Shown in pieces: positions 10,016 to 19,820 of a DNA stretch of 64,000 nucleotides. The stretch lies in assembly GCA_905221605.1 (NCBI GenBank), contig CAJNDS010000253.1:64001-128000 (forward strand). Reading direction: 5' to 3'. Position 1 is the stretch's first letter, and each line of letters opens with the position of its first letter. The notes beneath the pieces are model-generated. The model had not been told where the DNA came from. It worked only from the letters and a program-made list of their open reading frames with translations, and searched no databases. Source of the DNA: Symbiodinium natans (Eukaryota > Sar > Dinophyceae > Suessiales > Symbiodiniaceae). The position numbers and the translations under genes were made by a program.

Positions 10016-10690
10016 ATTTTGCTGGGCGGAGGCGCGCCCTTTAAAACGGATACCCCCCCCCCCCTATCCGAGTTCAATTGCGGGTTGGCCCCGGGCCTTT
10101 AAAACGGATACCCCCCCCCTATCCGAAGTCAACTTGGGGGCTGCCCGGGCCTTTAACCAGGATACCCCCCCCCTATCCGAATTCACTTGTGGGGGGGCCC
10201 CGGGCCTTTAAAACGGATACCCCCCCCCCCCCCTATCCGAAGTCAATTTGGGGGCTGCCTGGGCCTTTAACCAGGATACCCCCCCCCTATCCGAATTCAA
10301 TTGTGGGGGGGCCCCGGGCCTTTAAAACGGATAACCCCCCCCTATCCGAAGTCAATTTGGGCCTTTAACCAGGATACCCCCCCCCCCCCCTATCCGAATT
10401 CAATTGTGGGGGGCCCGGGCCTTTAAAACGGATACCCCCCCCCCCCTATCCGAAGTCAATTTGGGGGCTGCCCGGGCCTTTAACCAGGATACCCCCACCC
10501 CCTATCCGAATTCAATTGCCCGGGCCTTTAAACGGATACCCCCCCTATCCGACGTCAATTTGGGGGCTGCCCGGGCCTTTCACCAGGATACCCCCCCTGT
10601 CCGAATTCAATTGCCGGGGGGGTCAATGCTCGGCGGAGGCGCGCCCTTTAAAACGGATACCCCCCCCCCTATCCGAAGTGAATTTGGGGG
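10016..10690. repeat. 60-bp satellite with poly-C block, about 11 copies
   Basis: The unit is CCGGGCCTTTAAAACGGATA, a C7-C14 run, CTATCCGAAGTCAATTTGGG and GGCTGC. Odd and even copies differ (AAAACGGATA with GAAGTCAA; AACCAGGATA with GAATTCAA), giving a roughly 120-bp dimer. CGGATA...TATCCG forms a hairpin across the C-run in each unit. Open frames over this region are low-complexity by-products. Confidence 0.9.
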
Positions 10691-11163
10691 CTGCCCGGCC
10701 AGGTCTTTTGCCACGCAGCCTTGACACTCCGGCAAAGCGAATAGAAACAATGCGCAGGCCCTCCGGCCGAAGACGTCCCCCAACGCAAAACCTGGTTTTT
10801 CTTTCGGAGACGTCCCCCAACGCAAACCTGGTTTTTCTCTCGGAAGCTTCTAGACATGACCTTCGCGCGGTATCTTTGGAACAACAAGCCTTTTGGCCCA
10901 ACGTCTCCAAAATTCCTAATTCGAATGACTATCTCAAAACATCTTCTTAAATGTTACCTGGCAGCAAGGCATCTTCCTAGGCAAGCTCCATGACATCGGA
11001 AAGCATACTAGGTATTAGTCCGAAGTACAGTGGTGGATGCAGAAGTGTTTGAAGGTGGGCTGGCTTTGGTTTGGCTGGTTCCGGCTTGGTTTCGTTTTGA
11101 GTTGTGATAGGGTGGCCTTGGGGTGGGCATGTCTGCATACTACTGCGTTCAGCTGACCCGTGC
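10691..11163. other. Unassigned unique sequence
   Basis: Short direct repeat around GACGTCCCCCAACGCAAA...CCTGGTTTTTCT at 10770-10840. I see no supported gene. Confidence 0.5.
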
Positions 11164-11517
11164 TACACCCTAAACCCTAAACCCTAAACCCTAAACCCTA
11201 AACCCTAAACCCTAAACCCTAAACCCTAAACCCCCGATTTTGACTTGGAGGTTCAGGGTAGCTTTTACCCCAAGTCTGTACTTACACGCCCCCTAAGTCC
11301 TCTCAGTAGGTTAACGTGTGGGGTTATGACCCCAAACCCTAAACCCTAAACCCTAAACCCTAAACCCTAAACCCTAAACCCTAAACCCTAAACCCTAAAC
11401 CCTAAACCCTAAACCCCAAACCCTAAACCCTAAACCCTAAACCCCCGATTTTGACTTGGAGGTTCAGGGTACTTCTAACTTAGAGTTGGGCTTATTATGT
11501 ACCCATGAACCTGCAAG
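11164..11517. repeat. Telomeric arrays alternating with MITE family B ends
   Basis: Two CCCTAAA arrays (11165-11232 and 11337-11443) are each followed by the same stretch CCCCCGATTTTGACTTGGAG (about 11231 and 11443). The second element ends GTACCCATGAACCTGCAAG at 11517. The arrangement suggests a segmental duplication of an array plus a MITE end. Confidence 0.65.
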
Positions 11518-12008
11518 TCCCTTGGTTGAGTTAGGGTTTAGGGTTTAGGGTTTAGGATTTAGGATTTAGGGTTTTAGGGTTTAGGGTTTAGAGTTTTTGG
11601 GGCTCCGGAAGTACCTTTTCTGAGACGCAGGCTGCCCAAACCCGCGGCCATCCGTCCGTGCACCTTTTCGGGTTTAGGGTGTTTAGGGTTTCGGGTTGGT
11701 TTGGGGCTTGGGGTTTCGGGTTTCGGGTTTCGGGTTTAGGGTTTCGCGTTAAGGGTTTAGGGTTTAGAGTTTAGGGTTTCGGGTGGCTTGAAATGTTGTG
11801 CCTTGTCTGAACGCGGGTCTTGTGATTGCTTACAAGTAGCACCCTGAAGCCTGGATATGGTCAATGTTGAGCACCTTTTCAAGCCCTAAATCCTATACCC
11901 TAAACATCCCTGAACCCTAAACCCTAAACCCTACACCCTAAACCCTAAACCCTAACCCCTAAACCCTTAAATCCTAGAACCCCTAAACCCTAAACCCTAA
12001 ACCCGAAG
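11518..12008. repeat. Spacer of degenerate telomeric repeats
   Basis: TTTAGGG variants at 11530-11790 and CCCTAAA variants at 11885-12004 around about 90 bp of unique sequence. No gene seen. Confidence 0.6.
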
Positions 12009-12010
12009 CC

Positions 12011-12262
12011 ATGTTGGCCCACGGCTTCCCTAAAGCTGAAGCCCGAAACCATGCTTCGTCGAGAAGAGCCCTTCCAGATTCCAGCGACAGAGCAGCGAAT
12101 GTTGCTATGCTTGTGGATGCAGTTGATGGTATTTCATCGTCTATAGTCCTATGTGACTTACCCACAGTGGATATGTACAAGGACAGTGGTATTTATGCTA
12201 TTCTGGACGAAGGTTGTAACAGTCATGGGCCAGGCGTACGGAGGCTAAACTTGCTACTTTGA
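12011..12262 (+). pseudogene. Possible retroelement aspartic-protease fragment
   Basis: An 83-residue open frame containing SSSIVLCDLPTVD and then YAILDEGCNSHGPG. An ILDxGC motif after a hydrophobic strand resembles the active site of retropepsins in copia-type elements, where D-[ST]-G is the usual form; here the second position is Glu. No integrase or reverse transcriptase sequence follows; a G-run and satellite do. Treat as a decayed fragment. It could instead be an exon of an unrelated gene. Confidence 0.3.
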
Positions 12263-12378
12263 GGCATCCTGGGCCAAGGCAGCGGCGACGGCGGCGTTAA
12301 GGGCCAGCGATCACCGCGCACGATCCCATGGAGATGATTCATGTGCCAGGTTCTTGGTGACGGCGCCTCAGGGCATCG

Positions 12379-12412
12379 GGGGGGGGGGACGGGGGGGGCT
12401 GGGGGGGGGGGG
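12379..12412. repeat. Poly-G tract
   Basis: Short interrupted G-run (GGGGGGGGGGACGGGGGGGG type) preceding the satellite at 12437. Confidence 0.8.
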
Positions 12413-12436
12413 ATAAGAACGTCATTCATACTGTGT

Positions 12437-12965
12437 CCATGCCCAAAACACTGGTATTTACAGCGTTTTCGCCCCTTTGCACAACATAGCGCGCAAGGAT
12501 TTGGAACAAGAAAATCTATCACAAGCGTCCATGCCTGTCGCGACCATGCCCAAAACACTGGTATTCACAGCGTTTTATGCCCAAAAGCATTGGAATTTGC
12601 AGCATCTTAATATACAAAGAAAGTGGAACAAGAAAATCTGTCACGAGCGTCCATGCCTTTCGCGACCATGCCCAAAACACTGGTATTTACAGCGTTTTCG
12701 CCTCTTTGTACAACATACTGCACAAGGATTTGGAACAAGAAAACCTATCACAAGCGTCCATGCCTTCCGCCACCATGCCCAAAACACTGCTATTTACAGC
12801 GTTTTATGCCCAAAAGCACTGGAATTTACAGCATTTTAACATGCCGCACAAAGAAAGTGGAACAAGAAAATCTGTCACAAGCGTCCATGCCTTTCGCGAC
12901 CATGCCCAAACCACTCGTATTTACAGCGTTGTATGCCCAATACACTGGGCTTTACTGCGTTACCC
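12437..12965. repeat. Dimeric satellite, about 228-bp higher-order unit
   Basis: Five copies start with CCATGCCCAAAACACTGGTA near 12437, 12544, 12665, 12773 and 12900. They alternate between a type with CGTTTTCGCC...TTGCACAACATA and a type with CGTTTTATGCCCAAAAGCA. All share TGGAACAAGAAAATCT and CACAAGCGTCCATGCC. Open frames running through are periodic and not gene-like. Confidence 0.9.
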
Positions 12966-13039
12966 TGCAAGCAAAAACCCTCAACATAAAACCCATGACC
13001 CGGCCTTCAAATCCCAAATCCTTTAAACCCAGCCATACA

Positions 13040-13449
13040 TCCTCCAAGACTCTTCCTAAAATGAAGTAGCCTCTTCTAAAATCAGCTTAACACCCGAGCG
13101 AAAACACAGTTAGGCCCAAAGTTTACTTCACCCTCTAGTGTTTCGCTCACCTGCCTCAACAGCAATTTTACTTCAAGTTGCGCTCCCGCTTGGGTTTCGC
13201 GCGTATCCATGAAAAACGCCTCAGTCTCAAATCACTACAAACGCAGGGGCGCGTACGGGCGCCGTGACCAAGTTCTTGTCACAGATTGGATCTGTTCCGC
13301 AGAGCCGCTCAATGTTGGTGGGTGGGCGTGTTGCGGGATTTCCGAGCCGGACACGAATCCATGACCAGCCTTGCCTACCCGACCTTGCTGCTGGGCCGCA
13401 AGGGTTGGGAGAGCACGAAGAAGACTCCCATGATCTCGGATGGCCTGGG
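13040..13449. other. Unassigned spacer
   Basis: Mostly unique, mildly GC-rich. Open frames exist on both strands but show no family motif. Confidence 0.4.
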
Positions 13450-14095
13450 CGCAGGACGGGGGCAGCGGAGTACGGGGGGAGCAGCAAGGGCAGCGGTTGG
13501 GCATGCGCTGGAGCCTTCATTTCCAGATTGGGGGTTAGGGAACAGGTGCGGGAGGTCGAAGGTAAGGGGTAAGGTAAGGGTGGAGGAGTATAAGGGGTGA
13601 GGGTAAGGGGTGGGGCAGCGGGGGAGGCGGCGGTGGGGGGGGCAGCAAGGGCAGCGGTCGGGCATGCGCTGCAACCCTTAGAACACTTCATGTCTTTCCA
13701 AGTTTGGAAGGCGGGGGGGGGGGCGAGGGCAGCAAGGGCAGCGGTCAGGCATGCACTGGCGCCCTTAAAACACATCATTTCCAGATTGGGGGTTGGGAGG
13801 AGCCCCTAAAACAGGAGTGAGTGTCTGTAAAAGGGAGGAGCCCCTAAAACAGGTGTGGGGGGGGGGGGGGGCAGCGGGGGCAGCGGGGGGAGCGGGCAGC
13901 AAGGGCAGCGGTCGGGCATGCACTGGAGCCCTTAAAACACTTCATTTCCATCCAGGTCAGGGGTGGGGGGTGGGGGCAGCAAGGGAGCCCTTGAAACACT
14001 TCATTTCCAGATTGGGGGGACGGGACTAAGGGGTGAGGTGCGGGGGGGGCGAGGGCAGCAAGGGCAGCGGTCACTGGAGCCCTAAAAACACTTCA
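13450..14095. repeat. Irregular satellite with GCAGCAAGGGCAGCGG core
   Basis: Seven or so copies of GGGGCAGCAAGGGCAGCGGT, then CGGGCATGCACTGGAGCCCT, then TAAAACACTTCATTTCCAGA, then TTGGGGG, with variable G-rich linkers. Confidence 0.85.
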
Positions 14096-14099
14096 TCAG

Positions 14100-14880
14100 C
14101 GGGGTGCTTTGCTCTTGCTTGGTTGGTCTTATGCAGGCGTGGCACAGTAGGTTGGTGTTGCGTTCTTTCTTGCGGGGTTTGCTTCCTAGTTTCGGCTGAG
14201 GTTTACGGCATGACCTTCCCGACATGGTCAGAGGAGTTCTTGACTGTTCTTTGCTCGTGTGGCGGTGATGGTTGTTTCTCATGTTTTTTGATTGTACTTT
14301 GCGTGTCGCATCTGTCGCAGCTGGTTTCTTGCAGGGGCATCCCACCGTGCTGCCAGTGGCGGGACCTTCGCCAACGAGGCTTTGGACGACATTTAGACTT
14401 GTATGGAAGGAATTGGAGCACCTCCAGGGTGTTGGGTGCAGGCCCCGAGCAAGCAAGCGGTTATCATGAAGAAGGCAGATGTGTGCGTGAGTTGTTCAAG
14501 TGCATCTGAAACTTCGGTGCATGCGGAAAGAATTGGAACATGTCCAGGAAAATGGCAGTGAATACAGTTTCGTGACGGATGCCGCAGAGGACGATGAGGT
14601 GTCCAGCTTCAGATGATGTGACCATAAGTTTTGGGTTTGTGTCTGTTAACAGGCATATATGGAGCGGCTTCGTCGCTTGCAGCCACCGGAGGCGCGAATG
14701 TTTTCATTCGTCTTGATCACAGGATTCATTGCGCCTGCCGGCCTTCCCGGAGCCCCGGAGGGGGCGCGTGGGGCGCATGGGCCCGCGCGGTGAGGGCTGG
14801 GGAGGACGCCGAGGCGGCTTCCCCCGAGGGATGCGCTCGCGCGGCAAGATGGGCCCGCGGAAGTCCCAAAGCCTCACTTA
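14100..14880 (+). CDS. Uncertain gene ending in RG-rich tail
   Basis: The most gene-like piece is 14722-14880: after the acceptor CACAG|GATTCATTG an open frame gives LRLPAFPEPRRGRVGRMGPR, then GEGWGGRRGGFPRGMRSRG, and stops at TAG. Gly/Arg-rich tails are common in RNA-binding proteins. Upstream, 14519-14612 reads RKELEHVQENGSEYSFVTDA followed by AEDDEVSSF, and 14395-14430 reads the related VWKELEHLQ, suggesting two paralogous exons. I cannot join these exons with confidence and do not recognise the family. Confidence 0.3.
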
Positions 14881-14949
14881 GCCATCCTCAATCCTCAGTT
14901 CCCCATTAACCTGAGCGTAATCTAAGCCACAAGCCGCCCGAACTTCTTG

Positions 14950-15800
14950 AGCCCTAAACCCTAAACCCTAACCCTAAACCCTAAACCCTAAATCCAAAAT
15001 CTAGTGCAGATCGCTGAACGCTGAAAGTTGGTACCCAAAGCTATGAGGGTGTAGGTGTAGGAGTTAGGGTTTAGGGTTTAGGGTTTACGGTTTAGGGCTT
15101 AGCGGTTTTAAGGTTGTAGGGTTTTAGGGTGTTAGGGTTTTAGGGTTTTAGGGTTGTAGGGTTTTAGGGTTTTAGGGTATTCGGGTTCTAGGGTTTAGGG
15201 TTTTAGGGTTTTAGGGTTTTAGGGATTTAGGGTTTTACGGTTTTAGGGTTTTAGGGTTTAGAAGACCCTTTAGGGTGTAGGAGTTAGGGGGGTTCAAAGG
15301 GTTTAGGGTTCGTTCAGGGGTATAAGGAGCATTAAGGAACAAAGTGCACTTGTTGCAATGAAGGCCCGCTTGTGGTCCGTGATTTCGATCAGCTATACAT
15401 CTCGGGCGCCGGTGCTCGGCGCCGTCGTTGCAAAGCTTCAACCCCTCTGAAAGCTGAGGAGGGGTTAGGCTTGCTGAGACTCACCCTAGACCCGAAACCC
15501 TAAACCCTAAACCCAAAAGGCAGCTGCCAGGATGCAGTCACACGACTGCAGGTCCTTTCCATCTCGGGCCCGCCTTAGCAGAACCTTGCTTGGTGGCCTC
15601 TTAGATCCCTTCGAAAGCCGAGGAGGGAAAAGCTTGCTCGACACAAAATGGTTAGGGTTTAGGGTTTAGGGTTTAGGGTTTAGGGTTTAGGGTTTAGGGC
15701 GTGCCAAACGGGAGCGCGCTTTGGGAGCGCGCGGTAGTATGCAGACCTACCCACCCCAAGACCGCCCACTTACAACTCTCAAGGAGTTAAGACCTTTTAT
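14950..15800. repeat. Degenerate TTTAGGG / TTTTAGGG spacer
   Basis: Irregular GGGTTTTAG units at 15063-15290, a clean TTTAGGG run at 15652-15700 and about 350 bp of unique sequence. No supported gene. Confidence 0.6.
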
Positions 15801-15859
15801 TTTTTTTACAAAGCATCACATGAGTCAGCACTCACGCCCTTTTTGGGGATTTCCACAAG

Positions 15860-16290
15860 GTGCGTGCGGAAACGAGGCAGGGTCCGTGAAGACAGCTTGG
15901 GTTGGCGCGAAGGGGCTATGAAGGGATGGGCTAGGAACAGACAAAGGCAGCGAGGCTTGGTTGGCGCGAAGGGGCTCCAGCCAGGAAGAACACACAGTGA
16001 ACTGCTTGGGTCGGGCAGAGGGCCACGGAAACAGGGCTGGTGTGGCGGATAGCTCGGCTTGGCGCGAAGGGGGTAAGGTGGGGTGCCGGGTCAGGGTCAG
16101 GACCAGGCACAAATTTGCAGCAAACGGAAGCGAGGCAGGACAGATTGGGTTGGTGCGAAGGGGCGAAAGCCAGGGAGAGCGCCCCGAAACAGGACACAAA
16201 CTGGTGTGCGGACAGCTTGGCTTGGCGCAAGGGGGTAATATGACTCGAACAGGCCAGAGGACAGGGCAGAGCCAGGGCCAGGGCGCAAAA
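15860..16290. repeat. Degenerate ~75-bp tandem repeat
   Basis: Repeated words CTTGG(G/C)TTGGCGCGAAGGGG and GGAAACGAGGCAGGGTCCGTG recur about every 70-80 bases. Further copies lie at 16596-16675 and 16825-16855, on both sides of the hexamer arrays, so the hexamer expanded inside this repeat. Confidence 0.7.
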
Positions 16291-16292
16291 CT

Positions 16293-16582
16293 AGTCAGGG
16301 CCAGGGCCAGGGCCAGGGCCAGGGCCAGGGCCAGGGCCAGGGCCAGGGCCAGGGCCAGGGCCAGGGCCAGGGCCAGGGCCAGGGCCAGGGCCAGGGCCAG
16401 GGCCAGGGCCAGGGCCAGGGCCAGGGCCAGGGCCAGGGCCAGGCAGGGCCAGGGCCAGGGCCAGGGCCAGGGCCAGGGCCAGGGCCAGGGCCAGGGCCAG
16501 GGCCAGGGCCAGGGCCAGGGCCAGGCCAGGCCAGGGCCAGGGCCAGGGCCAGGGCCAGGGCCAGGGCCAGGGCCAGGGCCAA
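16293..16582. repeat. (CCAGGG)n hexamer satellite, first block
   Basis: Nearly 290 bp of uninterrupted GGGCCA units with three phase slips (about 16442, 16523 and 16528). It gives open frames in several phases; these are artefacts. Confidence 0.95.
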
Positions 16583-16677
16583 GGTTTGGCCCCTAGCTTG
16601 ACGTGAAGGGGGTAAGGTGGGGTGCCGGGCCAGGTCAGGTCACAAGCGACGGAAACAAGGCAGGGTCCGTGAAAACC

Positions 16678-16820
16678 CAGGGCCAGGGTCAGGGCCAGGG
16701 CCAGGCCCAGGGCCAGGGCCAGGGCCAGGGCCAGGGCCAGGGCCAGGGCCAGGTCCAGGGCAGGGCCAGGGCCAGGGCCAGGGCCAGGGCCAGGGCCAGG
16801 GCCAGGGCCAGGGCCAGGAA
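16678..16820. repeat. (CCAGGG)n hexamer satellite, second block
   Basis: About 140 bp of the same hexamer. Confidence 0.95.
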
Positions 16821-16859
16821 TGCAGGAGCCGAGAATGTGCGCGGACAGCTTGGGGTTTA

Positions 16860-17575
16860 GGGTAATATAATATAATACAGTGACTACTGCTGTCTCGGCC
16901 TGTGCCTGCCTGGAGGGTAAGCCTGCCTGGAGGCCAGCTCGGTCGCCCGCCTGGGGCTCCCTCGCAGGGTCTCACTGAGCGCTCGACCAGCGCCCGCCTA
17001 CCCCAAAAGACAAGAGAGTGGGGTGGCGGGCGGGTTTAGGGGGTTAGGGTTTAGGGTTTAGGGTTTAGGGTTTAGGGTTTAGGGTTTAGGGTTTGGGGTT
17101 TAGGGTTTAGGGGTTTACGGTTTAGGGTTTAGGGGTTAGGGTTTAGGGAGCCAGGATGCAGTTGCACGCTCCAAAAATCGGTTGCCGGTTGCTTACATCT
17201 ATAATGGCAGCTGCAAGTGCCTTGCGGGTGCGCACGCGGCTTCTTTCAAGTGCTGAGTCCTACCTAGATTAGCTGTTTGCGCGTGTCTGTGTTTGTGTGG
17301 TGCCAGGATGGAGGGAGCGAGGTTCCCTTTGTAATCCTTTAGAGGGTATACAGGTTTGTATGAGGGGATGTAAGGTACGTAAGCAACGCACCCAAAACCC
17401 TAGACCCTAGACCCTAAACCCTAAACCTTGAACCCTAAACAGCTCAAGAGTGCAGAGCACCGCTGATTCAAGGCTGAGCGTTTCAGGAGGCAGAGAGGGT
17501 AAGCCCTCAATCCTAAACCCTTGGGACCCGGTGCCGAAACCCTAAACACCCTATTCCCCAAAGCCTATAGGCCCC
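16860..17575. other. Spacer with telomeric repeats
   Basis: TTTAGGG units at 17040-17150; the rest is unique sequence without a recognisable gene. Confidence 0.5.
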
Positions 17576-17790
17576 TAAACCCTAAACCCTAAACCCTCAA
17601 CCCTAAACCCTCTAAACCCTCTAAACCCTCTAAACCCTCTAAACCCTCTAAACCCTCTAAACCCTCTAAACCCTCTAAACCCTCTAAACCCTCTAAACCC
17701 TCTAAACCCTCTAAACCCTCTAACCCCTCTAAACCATCTAAACCCTCGAGACCCTCTAAACCCTCTAAACCATCTACGCCCCCTAAAGCC
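17576..17790 (+). repeat. (CCCTCTAAA)n nonamer array
   Basis: About 18 copies of a 9-bp variant of the telomere unit (two extra bases, CT), starting out of CCCTAAA units at 17576. The reverse strand reads as FRG repeats, not a gene. Confidence 0.9.
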
Positions 17791-17977
17791 TAAGCCGGAC
17801 TTTTGTTGCCAAGACTCTAAGTTTCCCAACCCATGGCGACGTTTGGCGGCGTGATGAACCCCATGCTGAACCTCAAGCCCATGACGCACGTGCCAGGCAC
17901 AAGGGCTCTGGGTTTAGGGTTTAGGGTTTCGGGTTTAGGGTTTAGGGTTTAGGGTTTAGGTTTCAGGGTTGAGGGCG

Positions 17978-18106
17978 ATTATAGCTACTTATACCGAAAA
18001 AGTATATACTTTTTTCCAGGGTCTACTCCAAGTAGGGCGCTAATATAGGGCTCGAAGAATTCTACAAAAACTTTTTTCCAGGGTCTACTCCAAAGTAGGG
18101 GGATAT
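17978..18106. repeat. Repeat family L, tandem copies
   Basis: CTTTTTTCCAGGGTCTACTC CAAGTAGG occurs twice. A third copy, with the same AGCTTATACC and AAAGTATAT lead-in, lies at 28420-28476. Confidence 0.55.
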
Positions 18107-18112
18107 TTCTAC

Positions 18113-18218
18113 AAATAATATTCTCTTATGGCCCCTGTATGCTGAGACGATAGTAACCCCCAAAACCCTGTTCTAATCATGAAAGCCCCTATATTTATAC
18201 AGGTTTTCCGACAGCCTA
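18113..18218. mobile_element. MITE-like family F, copy 1
   Basis: Shares AATATTCTCTTATGGCCCCT, CCCCCAAAACCCTGTTCTAA and AAGCCCCTATATTTATACAG with 32036-32153 (an exact intron), 33389-33490 and 36485-36585. Confidence 0.6.
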
Positions 18219-18390
18219 AACCCTTGACCCTAAACCCTAAACCTAACCCTAAACCCTTTTGTCGGCAGTAGTGAGGTCTAGGGTTCACGAGACGGTGGTT
18301 CCCGGGGTAGGTTCGCCCTAAACCCCTCAACCCCAGCCCAGTTCGGATTCATTTGTAGCTCGGCTCACGGCTTCTCTATTGTTCTGCTTT

Positions 18391-18487
18391 TTAGGGTTTA
18401 GGGTTTAGGGTTTAGGGTTTAGGGTTTAGGGTTTAGGGTTTAGGGTTTAGGGTTTAGGGTTTAGGGTTTAGGGTTTAGGGTTTAGGG
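18391..18487 (+). repeat. TTTAGGG array flanked by duplicated unique sequence
   Basis: About 13 perfect units. TATTGTTCTGCTTTTT occurs on both sides (18377-18392 and 18511-18526), and CCTCAACCCCAGC also on both sides (18327 and 18488). Confidence 0.9.
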
Positions 18488-18559
18488 TCCTCAACCCCAG
18501 CACCCTTTTGTATTGTTCTGCTTTTTCGGCGCCAGTCGTACGTCGAGCTACGGTTTGTA

Positions 18560-18647
18560 ACGCACACACACACACACACACACACGGACAAGCAAGCACG
18601 CGCGCGCGGGTGGTGCCCGCCCGCCCGCCCGCCCGCCCGCCCGCACG

Positions 18648-18678
<31 letters not shown>

Positions 18679-18712
18679 CCACACACCATCACACGCCCAC
18701 ACACGCACAGCT
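18560..18712. repeat. (CA)n-(GCCC)n-(CA)n microsatellite
   Basis: CA repeats flank a CCCG tetranucleotide tract and CGCG runs. Frames across it are artefacts. Confidence 0.95.
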
Positions 18713-18924
18713 TCTTTAGAATCGAAGGTTTTAGTTGCCATCGCTGTATGTTCTCCAAATTCAGTTTTTGTACATCTGGCCTTCTTCGTTGTAGAGACAA
18801 CCCGTGCCATTTCCCGCCCAGCGTGTAGCCCAACTTGCCGTCGTTTCGGAGCCGTCTGGCTTGTCAGCTCACCGCACGGTGCATCAGTTTGAAGCAGTGT
18901 CCTCGACAGCAAGCCTTGGCCACC

Positions 18925-19820
18925 ATGCGCACTGGCGAGGACCACGGCGCGTCAGATGGCGCAGAGGATGCATCGCTGCTGAGGCGGCCCAACACGCGCA
19001 ACACCCTCTGGAGCTATATTGGACAGGAGGTAGAGATCAAGTACACGGTCACGCTGCGAGAGAAGATGCTGACAGCGGACCCCAGCAAGGCGATACGCGC
19101 CCAGCCTTTCAAAGGGTCACATCATGGCGGGCAACATGTGGTCGTGAGCTTCCCAGGTCAGGGGTAGGTTTGAATGAATGTGATTTTAAAATCTTCTTAA
19201 CCTTAATCCCCTATGTAGGCCTCATAAAGTCATAGAAATTCAATTTGTAGAGCTCCCAAACCTACCCCAGAGGTGTTCATGGAGATGCGTGGAACATTCT
19301 GACAGGGCAAGATGAAGAGTTCCAACGGCGATCTCTTCCCAGCTTCACAACAACCTGTGTCTTCCTGCCGAAAAGGGAGCACGGTCTGTTTGAACATGGA
19401 AAGCATGCGTGCTACTGCGATGTCCTCGCGAAGAATTCTGAGAAGCCGATTCCCGAGGTCGATGGTGAGAAGATCGGGTGCTTATGGTACGAAATCTGGA
19501 CGGCGAACACACAACAGGCTTACGGCAAGTCCGATGTTGCAGATTATCTCGTCGTGACGAAGTTGGATGGCACACTCGGAAACTCACAAAGAGCGGAAAA
19601 GAAGTTCTTGGAGCAAAGTGGGTGCGACTTCAAGACAATCAGCATCGAGCAGTTTGCAGACCTCGCCATTAACAGCGTGGATGCCTTTAATGTGTCTGAG
19701 GTTGTTCGCGTCAAGGTTGCATACCGTCTCAAGACGTGTTCCATTCTAGTTTTGTTAATGTTAGTTCTACTACTCTGCCTACCCCTCCTCATTCTCCTAA
19801 AGCCTGAAAAGGCTGTTTGA
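18925..19820 (+). CDS. Tail-anchored membrane protein of unknown family
   Basis: Two exons, 18925-19156 and 19273-19820, join in frame to 259 residues; the join reads VVVSFP-G-VHGDAWNIL. The ATG is preceded by GGCCACC. The N-terminal part is soluble (TLWSYIGQEVEIKYTVTLRE). Near the middle is a Cys-containing stretch (HACYCDVLA, KIGCLWYEIW). The C-terminus has one strong hydrophobic segment, ILVLLMLVLLLCLPLLILL, followed by KPEKAV, so it is probably anchored in a membrane with the bulk on one side. I recognise no family. The only intron is itself an inverted-repeat element. Confidence 0.75.
19157..19272 (+). mobile_element. Intron with 12-bp terminal inverted repeats
   Basis: Starts GTCAGGGGTAGGTTTG and ends CAAACCTACCCCAGAG|GTG. 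GGGGTAGGTTTG and CAAACCTACCCC are exact inverted repeats. The interior is AT-richer than the exons. GT-AG splicing with AGGT at both ends. Confidence 0.7.

Noticed and set aside
10078-10950. Open frames across the 60-bp satellite
   Set aside because: Periodic low-complexity peptides with no family motif.
12341-13069. Three overlapping frames of 90-150 codons
   Set aside because: They run through the dimeric satellite and repeat the same peptide; no coding bias seen.
16295-16596. Long open frames reading as Arg-Ala, Gly-Gln or Trp-Pro repeats
   Set aside because: They follow from the CCAGGG hexamer, which stays open in many phases on both strands; no flanking coding sequence.
18468-18945. 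Frames of 106-156 codons on both strands
   Set aside because: Created by CA and CCCG microsatellites.
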